NCBI GenBank assembly: GCA_958430865.1
Contig: CAUDNR010004194.1
Coordinates: 1 to 63,113, forward strand
DNA from: Entrophospora sp. SA101
Lineage: Eukaryota; Glomeromycota; Glomeromycetes; Entrophosporales; Entrophosporaceae
Direction of reading: 5' to 3'
Length of the DNA: 63,113 nucleotides
In this document: positions 23,280 to 35,504 of the stretch, one piece after another
Layout: every line of letters begins with the position of its first letter
Position numbering within the stretch: position 1 is the stretch's first letter
Position numbers and translations under genes: made by a program
Notes under the pieces: model-generated
What the model was told of the DNA's origin: nothing
Databases searched by the model: none
Seen by the model: only the letters and a program-made list of their open reading frames with translations

Positions 23280-24162
23280 CATTTCACTGAAATTGGTAGA
23301 TAGCTTTGATAACAAACATCCTGATGTGAAATGTAATTATTGTGGTCAACCAACAATAGACTTGTGGAAAAGTTCAGATATAGTTTCACATGTTGCATTG
23401 TCCTGTACTAAATTTTTTACTACCTGATACTAATGCAAAGTTCCAACATATCTTACAAAATAATGAGATTAGCGAGGATGATGAGATAATCCACAAACAA
23501 AAAAAAAATAACTAAAAATTTCTGATCAATATCTTCATAACCTTTTGACTAATGGTATAATGAAATTAGAATTAATTAAAGAATGTAAAAAGTTGATAAA
23601 TTTTTTACTAAATCATATATATGCTGCTGTGAAAATTTGAGAGTAGGAATGGCTAATAATAGGATATCATTTAACTCTACCAATTCTATAAATAGATGTC
23701 AATTGGCAATTAAAATTTAAAATATATATATTTTTTTTAATGCTTTCAATTTCAAGTAGAGATATTCTCTTAAATACTTTAGTTTCTGGAAAATAAATCT
23801 CATTTGTTTAGTAATAATATTACATTGATCCAGTTAAAAAAGCGGTTGTTATGCTTGAGCATATAAGTGTCACTTTCCACTAGAGATTGGACTTGAAAAT
23901 TTTATTTTTGATCGGTTAATCACTTGTTCAAATTGACCATCAAACTCTAAATCCGTCATCATTAATTGATTTAAATACTGTTGGCTCTCAAAATCACGCT
24001 TATAGACCTAAATTTACAAAGAGGCAGTAAAAAAGTACTTTAAACAAGAAGGTAATGTTACTAATAAACGTACAAACTTAAAACCGAATGTTGTAAAAAA
24101 TCTTGATTTTCTTAAATCAAAATATGGAATAGAGAATAGCTTTGATTCTATTTCATTTTAAT
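23280..24162 (+). pseudogene. hAT-transposon relic (BED finger and hAT C-terminal piece)
   Basis: Near 23310-23405 the frame reads NKHPDVKCNYCGQPT...WKSS...SHVALSC, a C-x2-C...H-x4-C BED-type zinc finger as found at the N-terminus of hAT transposases. Near 24040-24162 a second frame ends EGNVTNKRTNLKPNVVKNLDFL, matching the pattern of the hAT C-terminal dimerisation region. The intervening catalytic core is missing or unreadable and several stops intervene. This is an internally deleted, dead hAT copy. Duplicated at 56762-57644. Confidence 0.6.
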
Positions 24163-26424
24163 AAACAAGTTTATAATCGAGTAAAAAACTTTGGCCGAGC
24201 CCAATCCCTAGTTTCGAATAGCATTTAATAAACATTAATTTGAGATGTACTTTCTTGGCCATTTTTTTCATTCACAATTTAGAGGTATGATATTATATAG
24301 CGTAAATTAACAATTAATACTGAAACCTAATTAAATAATATTCAATTTAGATAAAGAATTGCGTATCAATACTTTTTGAACAATACACCATAAAACAATT
24401 TGCATTTGGAGAGCTCTATGTAGTGGCGATACTTCTGCACAAATGTTAGATTATTCCTTAAAAATCCATATCCACACTTTAAATTATTACCTCTTATCTA
24501 AGTTGCGGGTATGTTGCAACATTTGATATTTGATTACGGAGGACAAGCTTACTAGTTAAAGATTAGTGGTATTTATATATAACATATTGGACAATTTCAA
24601 GCGGCACGCTTGCAGTACCAATTCCGTATTTTAAGACACAGAAAAGTTGCATTTTTCTGTACCTATTCTGTATCTTTATACATATGGTTTACTATTTGAA
24701 TTCCATATAATGTACTATTATGTATTTAATGCCTTTTCCATATGTCATAGTACTGGGCTAACCAAAAACAACGACGAGAATAGAAGAGTTTTAGTACATT
24801 GTGATTGAGCAATTGTTATAATAATTAGCGATGAATAATTTAACAAGCAATTTTCAAAAATTTTGTCAATATTGACATTAATTTTATCGCCAATCCCTTC
24901 ATTCGGATGTTGTTGATTGTCATAAAAGAGACTTTGAACGTCGTTGCAGCAGTAAGACTATCGACGAAATCTGTGTTATCATTGCTTTATATAATAGTAA
25001 TGAATTTCGAGGTTAAGACCGAAGCTAAAAAGTTACCAATGTCCATTATTATTACGTACAATATACGTGCGTGTTCTATTGAGAAATAAAAATTTCAAAC
25101 GTTTCTCCTAATAATGAAAATGTTAAAATAGTACACATGTATATTATTTGATGGATGAAATTTATTCGTGGTAATATTTTTAGAGTCGGATATGATATAT
25201 GACGATCTCTGCAGGCTCACAATAGTAATAGTCTATTTTATTAAATTCGAGATTAATACAGAACTCAATTGACAGTTATCCATATTTGTTTCTTCAGTTA
25301 CTATCTCCATTCTGAATTTTGAGGAATCAGTGAAAATTTGATGTCCCATCCACCATTTACGCATGTTACATATTAAACATGGTACTGAACTAGTAAATAG
25401 ATAGATATGCATCCTGAGTATCTATGCTAGAATTAATGTTGTTTCTTGACGAAATGTCACCAAAGTTGTAAAACTATTGCGTCAAATTCGCTTCCATTAA
25501 ATCAAAAATGAAAATTGCTTTAAAGGCTAATAAAATATAAAAGCTCACAAAAAAGCTTATAAAATTCGGTGCGGGGAATGCGGGGTGTAACATTACACAC
25601 CAATCAACCTTTTAATTTTTGGAGATAGTTTCTAAATTTGTACTGGTTACACAACGAAATTTCAACACTGATTCCAGGGTCTTTTTTTTATATTTTTCTT
25701 GTGTATCCTAACCTCTCCTTTGTTTCATCAGTTGTTCCCAATGAGCTAAGTTTTCTTTTTGCTGAATACAAACTCAGTTCCCAATACATGATCGGGTAGA
25801 TAAATCATCAATTAGGAATTGGTAGGTCAACTACGCAAAAGCTTTTTATAATTATTAATAATCCTATTTTTATCCTTATTGTAGTGATCAACAAAAAATT
25901 TCATTAAGAAACTTCGGGTCCTCGCAGAGGAAAATAATAAAAAACATTGTCTTTATTTTCTTTGTTTAAAGCACTTTGATAAAAGCAACAAGTATAGTTG
26001 GTGCCTTGGTAAAAGATAATTGTGAAGCTTTGGTAAAAAGACACGTTTATTTGCTTTAATGAGCAGTTAAGCAAAGTTAAGACTAACGTTGGTTAACTAG
26101 TGAGTGTTGACAACGATTAATAACGTAATTTGCTTTAGTGAGTAAACAAATGTTTGGACTCTCAGATTCGTCTAGATGCAGTAATCGAGAACCAATTAAA
26201 GTCATAAACTAATTAATTGACAAGAGTCGCCCAAAAGTTATGCTATAACTTTTAATTAACCGAAATGATACCTCGCAATATCACCACCATTTAACAAGAA
26301 TCAAAAAACTGTAAAACATTATTATAATTTAGCTTTGAGAAACAAAGTAAGGATAAAATAGAACGATAAATGGTGGAAATTAAATTAGTAATTCATTAAT
26401 TCCTAATGTTACTAGAATCTAATG
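24163..26424. other. Gene-poor stretch of the left duplication copy
   Basis: No intact gene or RNA gene recognised. A 60-codon frame at 24907-25089 has no domain. A G-rich GGTGCGGGGAATGCGGGG word at about 25569 resembles GGTGCGGAGGGTGCGGCCGC near 14712 but is not clearly a repeat family. Confidence 0.3.
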
Positions 26425-27167
26425 TCTATTAACAATATCATTGGCATTAATAATGAAATTTTTACCCACCTTTGAATCAAGACTATTTAACGGACTATCA
26501 TTACTTGTGTAAATTTTTAAGATTTTAGATTTAGCAATCTCTTTATCTAATATTCTACTTACATGATAGGCATCTGAGTTCTTGTTGCGAAGCTCTACCA
26601 CTACCACTGTTACTAGTAGTATCACCAACATTATCATTTTAATGATTTCGTTATGTTTATTTCTAGCAAAATCACAAAACTCTCTATTAGTTGGTCTTTT
26701 TGATGGATCCCCAACACCTCTGCATCATTTGCGCATAATCATCAGGAATTTCAAGTAGTCTTGGTGGTTGTAAACCTTCACATATATCAAAATTAAATTA
26801 TGATCATGAGCTCTATCATCAAATGGTGGATGTCCTGCAAATATTTCCCACATTAGCATCCCAGCACTATATATATCATATTCTTTTGTGTTCTTTTTGC
26901 CCTAAGTAGTTTGAGTGCAACATACAATACAATTCCATAAAATTTATTTAATGACTTTTCATCAACTGGTCTACATAATTCCAAATCTGTAATATAACAA
27001 TTAATTCCTTGCAATAATATATTACCACTATGTAAATTACAATAAATTAAATCTTTTTCATGTATCTGATATAATGCATCACATAAATAATCAAAGATTT
27101 TAATTCTGTCTTTTAATGATAAGGCTTCATTTAAAGAATTACTTTTAAGCAATGCTCCTTTTTTCAC
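26425..27167 (-). pseudogene. TKL-type protein kinase pseudogene
   Basis: Reverse-strand frames give, in order: DRIKIFDYLCDALYQIHEKD, LIYCNLHSGNILL (catalytic loop with the Asp replaced by Asn), ITDLELCRPVDEKS (DFG reads DLE), a damaged APE region (ALKLLR), then after frameshifts IYSAGMLMWEIFAGHPPFDD, and a C-terminal piece with DPSKRPTNREFCDFA. This is the C-lobe of the expanded TKL-like kinases seen in arbuscular mycorrhizal fungi (recalled family pattern). At least two frameshifts, catalytic substitutions and no N-lobe make it non-functional. Exact duplicate at 59907-60649. Confidence 0.75.
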
Positions 27168-28042
27168 TTTTTCCTCATAAATTATTTATTTTTTAGAATG
27201 CGTTTGAGAACTAACAGTATTTAAAGGTGATGATGATGTTTCTCTAGGTTTAAAATAGGACTACAAATATAACAATCATGATTGTTGTGATATTTTAATT
27301 TGGATCAATAGCATAATTTTTTGGTAAGTAAAATAAGTGAGTTGATCTGACAAATAAAAGGAAAACAGATTTATCTCTATTTCAGTAATTATTCAGCTAA
27401 TTGATTTTCCTGCAAAAATAATCCAGGTACCTGCCCTATTAAAAAGCTGTGTTGACTTTATCAAGAAATTTTCCCTGCCGTAATATTACGTCCATAAATT
27501 TTAATATGTAAAGTTGTAATTAGGGTTGTGCAATTTCGCAGTACGAGAAGAATCTTCGTACGTACGTACGATTGAGTTTGTACAGTTTCGTTGTGGTCGT
27601 ACACCTGTACGAGGAAATTTTACATATGTACGATGTATCAGGAATGATTTTCTGCGGTGACAAAATATTACTTTGTAAAATCCTATAATAATATTATTAT
27701 TAAACCGATAATCCTATTACTATAATTAATGGATTACCAGATGTTGTAACTGAGGCCGTAATACTATTTCAAAAAACCGATTATCATGTTATATATGTTT
27801 ATTTAAATCCCTTGTTATTATGTAGTAGTATTATATACGTTGTTATTATAGTCAGTGTTGTGCAATTTCGCTGTACGAACGTACGATGGTTTTCTGTGGT
27901 GATAAAATATTATTTTATAATAATATTATGCCGTCAGTCCTATTACTATTACGATTACTATAATTAAATGTCGTAACAGACCGTAATGCTACTTCGTTAT
28001 CAGAAAACCCCTGATTATCATATTATACTTACATTATCCTAG
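27168..28042. other. Repeat-rich noncoding stretch
   Basis: Holds two diverged direct copies (about 27522-27665 and 27855-27965) of a segment with TTGTGCAATTTCGC followed by GTACG-rich sequence and a TTTTCTGYGGTGA-type word. The GTAC-rich part (CGTACGTACGTACG near 27559) is self-complementary. It is likely a degraded DNA-transposon terminus family. No gene. Confidence 0.45.
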
Positions 28043-28192
28043 CATCAGGAAAATAAATCTCACGTAAACCTACGTAGGATTTAAAACTGACCAGCATTAT
28101 GCGGAAATGTTAACAGAATTACCAAAATATCGACATAATGTTGGCCGATTCTGAACCCTATGTAGGTTTACGTAAGATTTATTTTCCTGATG
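28043..28192. mobile_element. 150-base fold-back MITE
   Basis: The left end CATCAGGAAAATAAATCT continues into ACGTAAACCTACGTAGG. The right end is its reverse complement over about 35 bases with two mismatches. The interior is ~80 bases without a frame. The near-perfect arms suggest a recent or constrained hairpin element. No target-site duplication is evident. Identical copy at 61525-61674. Confidence 0.75.
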
Positions 28193-28439
28193 AGGTCATT
28201 ATTGTTATTATTGTTGTATTAGTAGTATTATTATTACCGTGATTCCTAAATTTTTTTTCTATTTATTTATAATGAAATAAAAATTATCTCTACATTCTTG
28301 TTAATATATTATCAATTCAAAATAATTAATAGTAGTATTAAATATCTTCAATCACATGGAGTATATAGTTAATTCCATAATAATAATATAGCCAAACCTT
28401 TCCACAGCGGATGAACGGTACACAAACAAATTTTACTTA

Positions 28440-28500
28440 AAATTCGTTGTGGCAAGTTTACTAAAAATACTAATACTAATCTTGCCACAACGGATTTTTA
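28440..28500. repeat. Small inverted repeat
   Basis: AAATTCGTTGTGGCAAG at about 28441 and CTTGCCACAACGGATTT at about 28483 form a 17-base imperfect hairpin. Further related TCCGTTATGACAAGAG and TTCGCTGTGACAAGAG words follow within 110 bases, so it belongs to a degenerate repeat cluster. Confidence 0.5.
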
Positions 28501-28669
28501 TATGTTTTTACATGTGATATTCGAAGCAAAATTTTTTAAAAATCCGTTATGACAAGAGTTTGATTATTATTATAGTTCGCTGTGACAAGAGTTGACGAAT
28601 TTAACTGATATATATTACATTTGATCAACCAATAAAAATTATCATAAATCACATGATATGTTCGTACAA

Positions 28670-28804
28670 GTACAGTGCCGGTCACAAGTACACATCCAAT
28701 TGTTTCAATTTAAAATTTTGATGATCGTTCCAAAATAAGCAATAAACAAAATTTATTTTTTTTATATTAATATATACATCAGGAAAAAATTTTAACTCTC
28801 AAAT
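28670..28804. mobile_element. Truncated Tc1/mariner-type MITE end
   Basis: Starting at TACAGTGCCGG (28671), the sequence repeats the terminal inverted repeat of the element at 8492-8872 for about 40 bases, then diverges. The matching right end is absent: sequence stops at the N gap. Its start coincides, to within one or two bases, with the right edge of the 13.8-kb duplication. Confidence 0.7.
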
Positions 28805-28814
28805 NNNNNNNNNN
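28805..28814. other. Assembly gap (10 N)
   Basis: Ten unresolved bases. The sequence on either side does not obviously continue one structure, so the join is a scaffold or low-confidence junction. Confidence 0.99.
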
Positions 28815-31800
28815 TTTTTGATTGGAAATTTTTTCCCAAAATTCGTCGTCGTGGCGCAGTAAGTTGCGGGATTAGGTGTCCTGCACTGTAGTAATCAGGT
28901 GACAATATTTTTATCGCTGGCTATATGTGTGCGACCTGAAAATTAAAGCAGCCAACATATTTATTTAATGTTTTCTGCTTCTGGAACAAACAATTATTAT
29001 TTCAAACAATGAATAAAATTTATAGCGGAGGTTAAATTGATCATCTTACAACATCTTTTTTTTCTAGACCTAATGTTTATTAATTAATTTAATGGGAATA
29101 TTAATGGGCAGTAATTTCTAATCAACGAAAATTTTTTCACCTTTGCTAAAATCAACTTTAATGAACTGTCATTAGTTGTATTTTGATTAGCAATTTCATC
29201 ATATAAGATTCTACTTGTACAATATGTTACTATTACTATGGCTATTACAGGACCTGGAGACTTCTAATTAAGAATCATGGATACATTAAAAGGTCCAAGA
29301 CTTTTTAAGTAAAAATTTTAAAAAAAAAGTCCATGTTATAAATTAGTAATAGTAAATTTAATAATGTTGTATTAATGATATGAACCATTGGGTAAACTTA
29401 AAAAATTGATTGGGACCTCGATTAGAAGTTTTCCGAGTCGTGCTATTACTACTACTGCCACCATCATCGTTAAAATCTAGAGCATGAATTGATCGTCCTA
29501 ATAACAGAAGTGAAAAGATATATAGCTTTGCGCTGAAAATCTTTACTAAAAAAGAAACAAATATTCAAATATTTTTTATGGTTCGTAAGCTCTACTGTAA
29601 AATAAAATAAAATAGAACGCCCGAGTAATAGTAATAGCATACTAGGATATCCCGTGGCTATAATTACAGCGTGGATAAATAAATAAGATGTATTATATTT
29701 TTAATTTTATGTTAATTGATACTTGCAATTTCCAATTCTTTGCTTATTCACAAAAAAAGCCGAAGATCAAAATTTAACAAACTAGTTAATAGTATGATTG
29801 TGATATTATTTTCATCGTTCCTTAATAATTTAATATCATATAATATAATTGGGGTAATGCATAGGTAGATTAGATAGATGCTAGATTTATCCAGCCGTCC
29901 TTGATGAACAAAGTTTTCTTTTCTCATTTGATTTACATCATATGTAAATATTGTCCCCTCTGTAATATTTTTCTATTTATTATAGAGTAGTTTATCAGAA
30001 GGGGGAAGACTTTAGAACAATGATCTCAAACCTGGATGGTAATCATGATTCGGTTCCATCCATGCGGGTAATTTCTTTCAGGGGTAGAATAGAGTATAAA
30101 GAAAAACACAGACTTTTAAGCCAAGTCTAGGTAACGATGCCAAATTTTATTTTCTTTCGTCGGGGTCACTACACCAGTTGTGTGCGTAGTTCTTGGATAA
30201 GCTGTACAAATAAACAAACAATTAAATCAGTTAAATCTTCTTGACAATAATGTAGTAATAAAAATCTTTAATATTCATATTAAAAGTTTGTCTTTGGCAG
30301 TGAATAGGAAATGGTTAGAGGAAAAATATTTAATTTTCAATAATTTACCACATGATTGTAGGTTAATTCTCAAAAAGTAATGTTTCAGGATAAATGCTTT
30401 GACATTGAATAAACTGTGATAATCATGAAGATTAAGGAAACATGAGGATTAGTAGGTGGCTAAAATCTAGCTTTCTCAGATAATAATAGTTATTATAAAA
30501 TAAAGTTTTTGCTTTTTAAAACGAAATTACTAACTAATTCAGAGTAAATAAAGATGAACACGCAATATTTATTTAATACTCGAAAGGTTAATCGCGCTTA
30601 TTGAAATCATTATTATTATTTGAGAATGAAAACGAAAATCATAATCTTTATTTTTTTATTCGACTAAAATCTTAATCTTATTTTTTTTCAATATTATGGG
30701 TTTTAAAAAACAACATTTGGCTTGAATGAACTGGAAAATGCGATATTCAACTATCGATTCATTGATTTGCTCCTTTCCGCATATTTCCCTTTTCATTTAC
30801 TTTCCTTTTAAGAAGTATTACGTGTGTGGAGAAGAATTTGTTGTGCGTGTGTGCATATGTGTGGATGGATTAGTGAGTGTTTGAATGAAAAATGAGAGAT
30901 CAATCAGCCGTTAATTAAGTAGCGAGTGTTGAAAATATGTTGCAATTCATGTGAGTCGGAATAAAATTTTTTCAAGTGTAACAATTAAAATAGGCAGCGA
31001 TATCTATAACTAGTACACTTTACCATATTATGCTTGATGATCTAATCTAATGATATGCATATGATGACTATTTTAAAAAATAAAAATATTTTAACCAACC
31101 AATCAAAATATTGCAATAATTTCAGATTTTCCTCCTTAAAAAACCTTATCTAATTTGGGAAAACTCATTATTACGTTGATAAAAACGAAATAAACGCACA
31201 TACTAATACACAAACACGCAAACGAACCAATCAATCATCGATTCACATTTTGTTTGTAAATAACAATATAAAATTTGAAAAAACAAGAAATTTAACTCGT
31301 TAAACATCCAAGGTTTGCAATAATGGCCTGTCAAAATGTAATGATAATAATAATATTATTTATTATCATAAATATTTGCATTTAATTTCATTCTTCGTGG
31401 AAAAAATTTTTTTTTTTGAAATAAGTTAGTTTCATATGTTTTTATTATATAACCCTTGTGAACTTGATCTATTGGATGGGGGGATCAAATAAAAAATATA
31501 TCCCCTTAATAATATGACGATGTATGTATGTGTACATTCATTCTTTAACATTCTCCCCATAGTAGGGCATTATATTATTTCTCTGGGATAGCTAAAATAG
31601 TTTAGCAAATAATTTCCAGAATAGTACACCTGCGGGTAATAAATGTCTGCTGCATATGATTGATGGGTGGATGAATATCATTGTTTTATTATTATTTATA
31701 CATAATGTTTAATTGTTGGGTGTTTTCACATGAACTCGACTATATGTTTAATTCAAAAAAAATTTTTACTTATAAAGTAATATTTTGGAATAATTTATAG

Positions 31801-32830
31801 AAATCATCAAAAAAAAATTTTAATAAAAAAAAAAAAAAAAAACAAGTTTTTTAAAGTTTTATTATTATCTTTTTATTTTGGTGTAGTATTTGTGAAACTT
31901 CTTTATCTTCTCTTTCTCTTCGCCCATTTTACACACCATCATCCTTCTTCTCTTTTTCTAACTTTCCATCCGTAAATCATTTTTAATCGTCATCCTCTTT
32001 ATTTCCCTTTGTTCTTTCGCTTGTATATTATTTTTCTTCTTTGCGAACAACGTCTTTACATCCTTATATACATGTATACAACCTACATACATGATATTTA
32101 TTATATATGGTAAGCTAAAAAAAATTATTATTTATTATCTAAAAATATTTTAAAAAAAAAACGAGTAAAACGAGAGCAATTTAATTGCGCATATTTTTTG
32201 ATTTTTATGCATAAATCAAACGCCACATGTAAAAAAACAATTTTTTCTGATTATCATCTTTTAACTTTTTTCCTGTTTATTTCTTTCTTTGGTTATGAAT
32301 CATGCAATTATAATTTATTTAACAATATAAAATTCTTATTTTTTTTTTTTAAAAAACTTTTTTAAAAAAATATTCATCTGTTATATATTACTAATATCAT
32401 TATTTTTTAACATTTTATTTACGGTTGTATGTTTTATTGTGTACCAAACAACGAAAAATTTATCCATCAATCAATTAACCTCACTCGCTCCAATCCTTAC
32501 TCTCACTCTCACTCTCACTCTCGCGCTCATTCTCAATTCAATCATCAACCACACAATTCAATCAATTATCCATTATATTTATTGTAAATAAATATAACAA
32601 TATAAGAAGACCCTTTTTTTCTCTCTCAATCAGTAAAATTTAACAATAAAACAACAATAATATCCAACAATTATATATATAATACAAAATTATAATAATT
32701 ATTATTATATTATATTATATAAAAATACACACCACCAATAAAGAGATAAAGATTTTTTTTTTAAAATAAAAAAATATTTTTTATAAAAAACAAAATTTTT
32801 CTTCAAAATAAATAATAAAATTCAAACAAA
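28815..32830. other. Long intergenic region upstream of the lipase-like gene
   Basis: Gene-poor. About 28850-28920 reads like a degraded tRNA-derived head but lacks a B box. About 29086-29225 is a kinase-tail remnant (separate entry). Two simple-sequence stretches precede the lipase-like gene: a CT-rich run at about 32490-32530 (CTCACT repeated) and homopolymer A/T runs. A TATA-like TATTATATTATATAAAA lies near 32705, about 120 bases before the ATG, so the last few hundred bases probably hold the promoter and 5' leader. Confidence 0.4.
29086..29225 (-). pseudogene. Remnant of TKL-kinase C-terminal tail
   Basis: The reverse strand reads SRILYDEIANQNTTNDSSLK... and VKKFSLIRN. This parallels SRILDKEIAKSK...TSNDSPLNS and VGKNFIINAN in the tail of the kinase pseudogene at 26425-27167. 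The kinase core is absent here. It is a third, diverged relic of the same family, outside the duplication. Confidence 0.5.
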
Positions 32831-35504
32831 ATGTTTTTTCAATCTCTACTTTCCAAACAAAACAACAACAACAACAACAACAACAGCAACAACAGCAACA
32901 ATAATAATAACAACAACAATAATTCAAATACTGCGAGTATATTCCAAGATGATGACTTATACTCAGCAGAAGTTGACCAAACCGTCAATGGTTCATTTGT
33001 TTATGGCGCAACTCCAATAGAAACAACAACGAAAAATACATTCGAAACAACTTCCGCTTCAATAGAGAAAATGGCTAAAGTTGAAGCAGAGGTGGAGGCG
33101 GAGGAAGATATATCGTTGAATTTTGAGGGTGAAGATAAAGACACGTTTGTTTTAATATCCGGCTTATGGGGCTTTGATACTATCGAGATAAATTTACCAG
33201 GTGGAAAAAACTACACAATTGCTGATTATTGGAGCGATGTCAAAGAAATCGTCGAAGATCCAATTATCGTTAAACCAAGTCCTCTTGGTGTAAGTTATAG
33301 ATAAAAAATTTGGATCAGTTTTTTTTTTTTTACTTGAATTAAAATTCAAATTAGAATCTGAATTAGATTAGGCACATAGAATGGAATTGATATTTTTTTG
33401 ACAGATTTTCAATAATTTAATTTTATTTATTTTTATAGTCCGTTCATGATAGAGCGGTTGAAATTTTTTATCAATTGAAGGGTGGTCAAGTTGTAAGTGC
33501 CATTTGTCATTTTGCGTAATGTTTATGATAATTTTGTAATCAGTGATAGTGCTAATGCTAATATTATATTTATCATATTGAAATTAGGACTATGGACTCT
33601 CTCATTCTCATCGATTCTGTCATAAGCAATTAGGTCAAACATATGATGGTGTAATTCCTGATTGGGATGCTGAAAATCCAATCGTTTTAATTGGTAATGT
33701 AATAATTAATTTTTAACCATTTTTCTTTTCAACTCTACAAAAAAATAAAATCAACGTAACTTTCATTCACACTACATCGATTCTTAAAATTTATTGATTG
33801 CAGGTAAAGGATATGGCGCAACAACAGCACTTCATCTTCAACATCTTTTAGAAACAAATTTCTTTGGCCAAAACACTTCAGGAACGTGGATAAAAGCCAT
33901 AATTTGTTTATCAGCTCCTCATCGTGGTTCGACTCTCCCTTACTTACTTGGTCTTGAACCTGGCTCAAAGTGTATCGTCCATCCACTTAGCATCCTTCAA
34001 TTTATCTTATCGATGGTTCATTTAATTTGCTATTTTGCTTGTTTGGAGCGTTTTTTCTCATTCCAGCTGTTGAGTGATAAATGGAATTTGAGAAGGAAAG
34101 GATGTGATGGTGGCGAGCAATCAATATGGAGTGCCATTTCTGCTCGCAGTCGATTTGCTTATTTTGGTGATAATTTTTTGGTGGATTGGTCGGTTGAAGG
34201 TGCTAGGATGAGGTATGCTGGCGAGGAGAAGGATAAACATTGTTTGAACAGTAGTTGTGTCTACATCAACTATATAACCACCGGTCAATCATGGAGATCA
34301 AAAGTCACCGGTTATTATTGGCCTCGTTTAAGTTGGAACAACATACCTACCTTTTTGATTTCATTTTTCCTTGGTCGCTACAAATTTTCTTCTGATTCAG
34401 AACAACAAGTATTACAAACATCGTCATCGACGTTTTGGGAAAATAATGGCACTCTCTCCACCTACTCACAATTACCACCACCTCATCAACCAATCCATAT
34501 GAACTTGGTACTAAACGAAAAATTGTTTGATCCTGTTGAACATCAACTGCAACCAGGCGCTTGGTATAATTTGTATGTGGACGATCGTGCGCACACTATT
34601 TTATTTGCTGATAAAAAAAAAAATCAACAACAAAAATTATCATCGTTATCATCGACGATCTCTCGATTTCTCCCATCAATAATAATAAACAATAAAAAAT
34701 TGATACCACAACAAATATATGATCTAAAGATTATTAAACAATTCAACGACTCACTTTATTTTGGAAATTCTAATGAAAATTTCGAGTATTTTTATATAAT
34801 ATTTATAGAATTTTTTGAAAAATATTTGAGTAATGTTATTTCAAACTTGTTATTTTTATCTTCTGATGATGACAATGATATTAATAACAACAATAACGAT
34901 GGTGGTAATTATTATAGTAATGATAAAAGAAATATTACTATTAGTCATGATAATGATGATATTATAAATATCATTGATCCTTCAAAATACTCTCCTAAAT
35001 TATCATACGTTAACAGCAGCAATAATAATAAGAGTAGTAGTAACAATAAGTCAAAAATATTTGATCGTATTGTCACAAGAACATCTGACAAGGCAGCTTT
35101 GGAATGGATGACTAGGGTTGAGACAACTGGCGTATTGAGTAGTCCAAGTAGATTGCTTTATTGGATGAATCAATCACATTATGCTGTTGCGGATCAAAGA
35201 AATAAAGGTAGAAACAATAGTAAAAATAATCATAATATTAGAAATAGTTTTAATAGCAGGAATAATAATAGAACATCGACGTTTTTAAAATCAACTGATG
35301 ATTTTATAAATAATGGTAATTCTTTTTTACTTTCTATATAATGACGATGATGATGATAATGATCTTAATCTTTGATTTTTTTTTTCTTTTATTCTAGTTC
35401 AACAAAATGACGGTCCCATGTTCATCAGAGCGAGACATAAAATGACAGCTGAAGATTATAAAGCTACAGTGATGAATGGGAATGGTCCCTCTCTTATCAA
35501 CTAA
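32831..35504 (+). CDS. Lipase-fold protein, apparent catalytic-dead paralogue
   Basis: Model: join(32831..33289, 33439..33492, 33588..33693, 33804..35315, 35398..35504), 745 aa, all GT-AG and in phase. The N-terminus is Asn-rich (residues ~12-40). From FVLISGLWGFD onward it follows the alpha/beta-hydrolase lipase family shared by staphylococcal-type and plant/fungal lipases: SVHDRAVEIFYQLKGGQVDYG, DWDAENPIVLIG, SAPHRGS, then LQPGAWYNLYVDDRAH. The nucleophile elbow, normally GHSxG, reads GKGYG (residues 207-211), so Ser is Gly209. The usual NDG acid motif reads NNG (Asn421). The candidate His (His470) remains. A long Asn/Ser-rich insert (about 540-640) precedes a conserved-looking C-terminus. 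Loss of hydrolase activity is inferred; a binding or regulatory role is possible. Confidence 0.82.

Larger units (their letters stand above)
14858..28669 (+). repeat. 13.8-kb direct duplication, left copy
   Basis: Matches 48340-62151 in the same orientation at a constant offset of 33,482 bases, so no net insertion or deletion separates the copies. Differences noticed by eye are confined to the first ~620 bases: single changes at 14896 and 14987 and six changes between 15461 and 15477. All reading frames compared after that are identical. The block is gene-poor and made of transposon and pseudogene relics. Its right end is followed after one base by a Tc1/mariner-type end and then a 10-N gap. 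No inverted repeats link its two ends, so it is not an obvious single transposon. A recent segmental duplication and an assembly artefact are both possible. Confidence 0.9.

Noticed and set aside
27530..27600. CRISPR-like or regulatory array of GTACG words
   Set aside because: Units are short and irregular, in a eukaryotic transposon-relic context; it is a self-complementary simple repeat.
14858..28669. Giant cargo-carrying transposon (Starship- or Maverick-like)
   Set aside because: No tyrosine recombinase, integrase, DNA polymerase or capsid-like gene was recognised, and the two ends are neither inverted nor direct repeats of each other.
28848..28920. tRNA-like stretch (TGGCGCAGT A-box-like word and a CCTG...CAGG arm)
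   Set aside because: No B box (GGTTCRANNCC), no acceptor stem and an oversized loop; at best a decayed tRNA-derived fragment.
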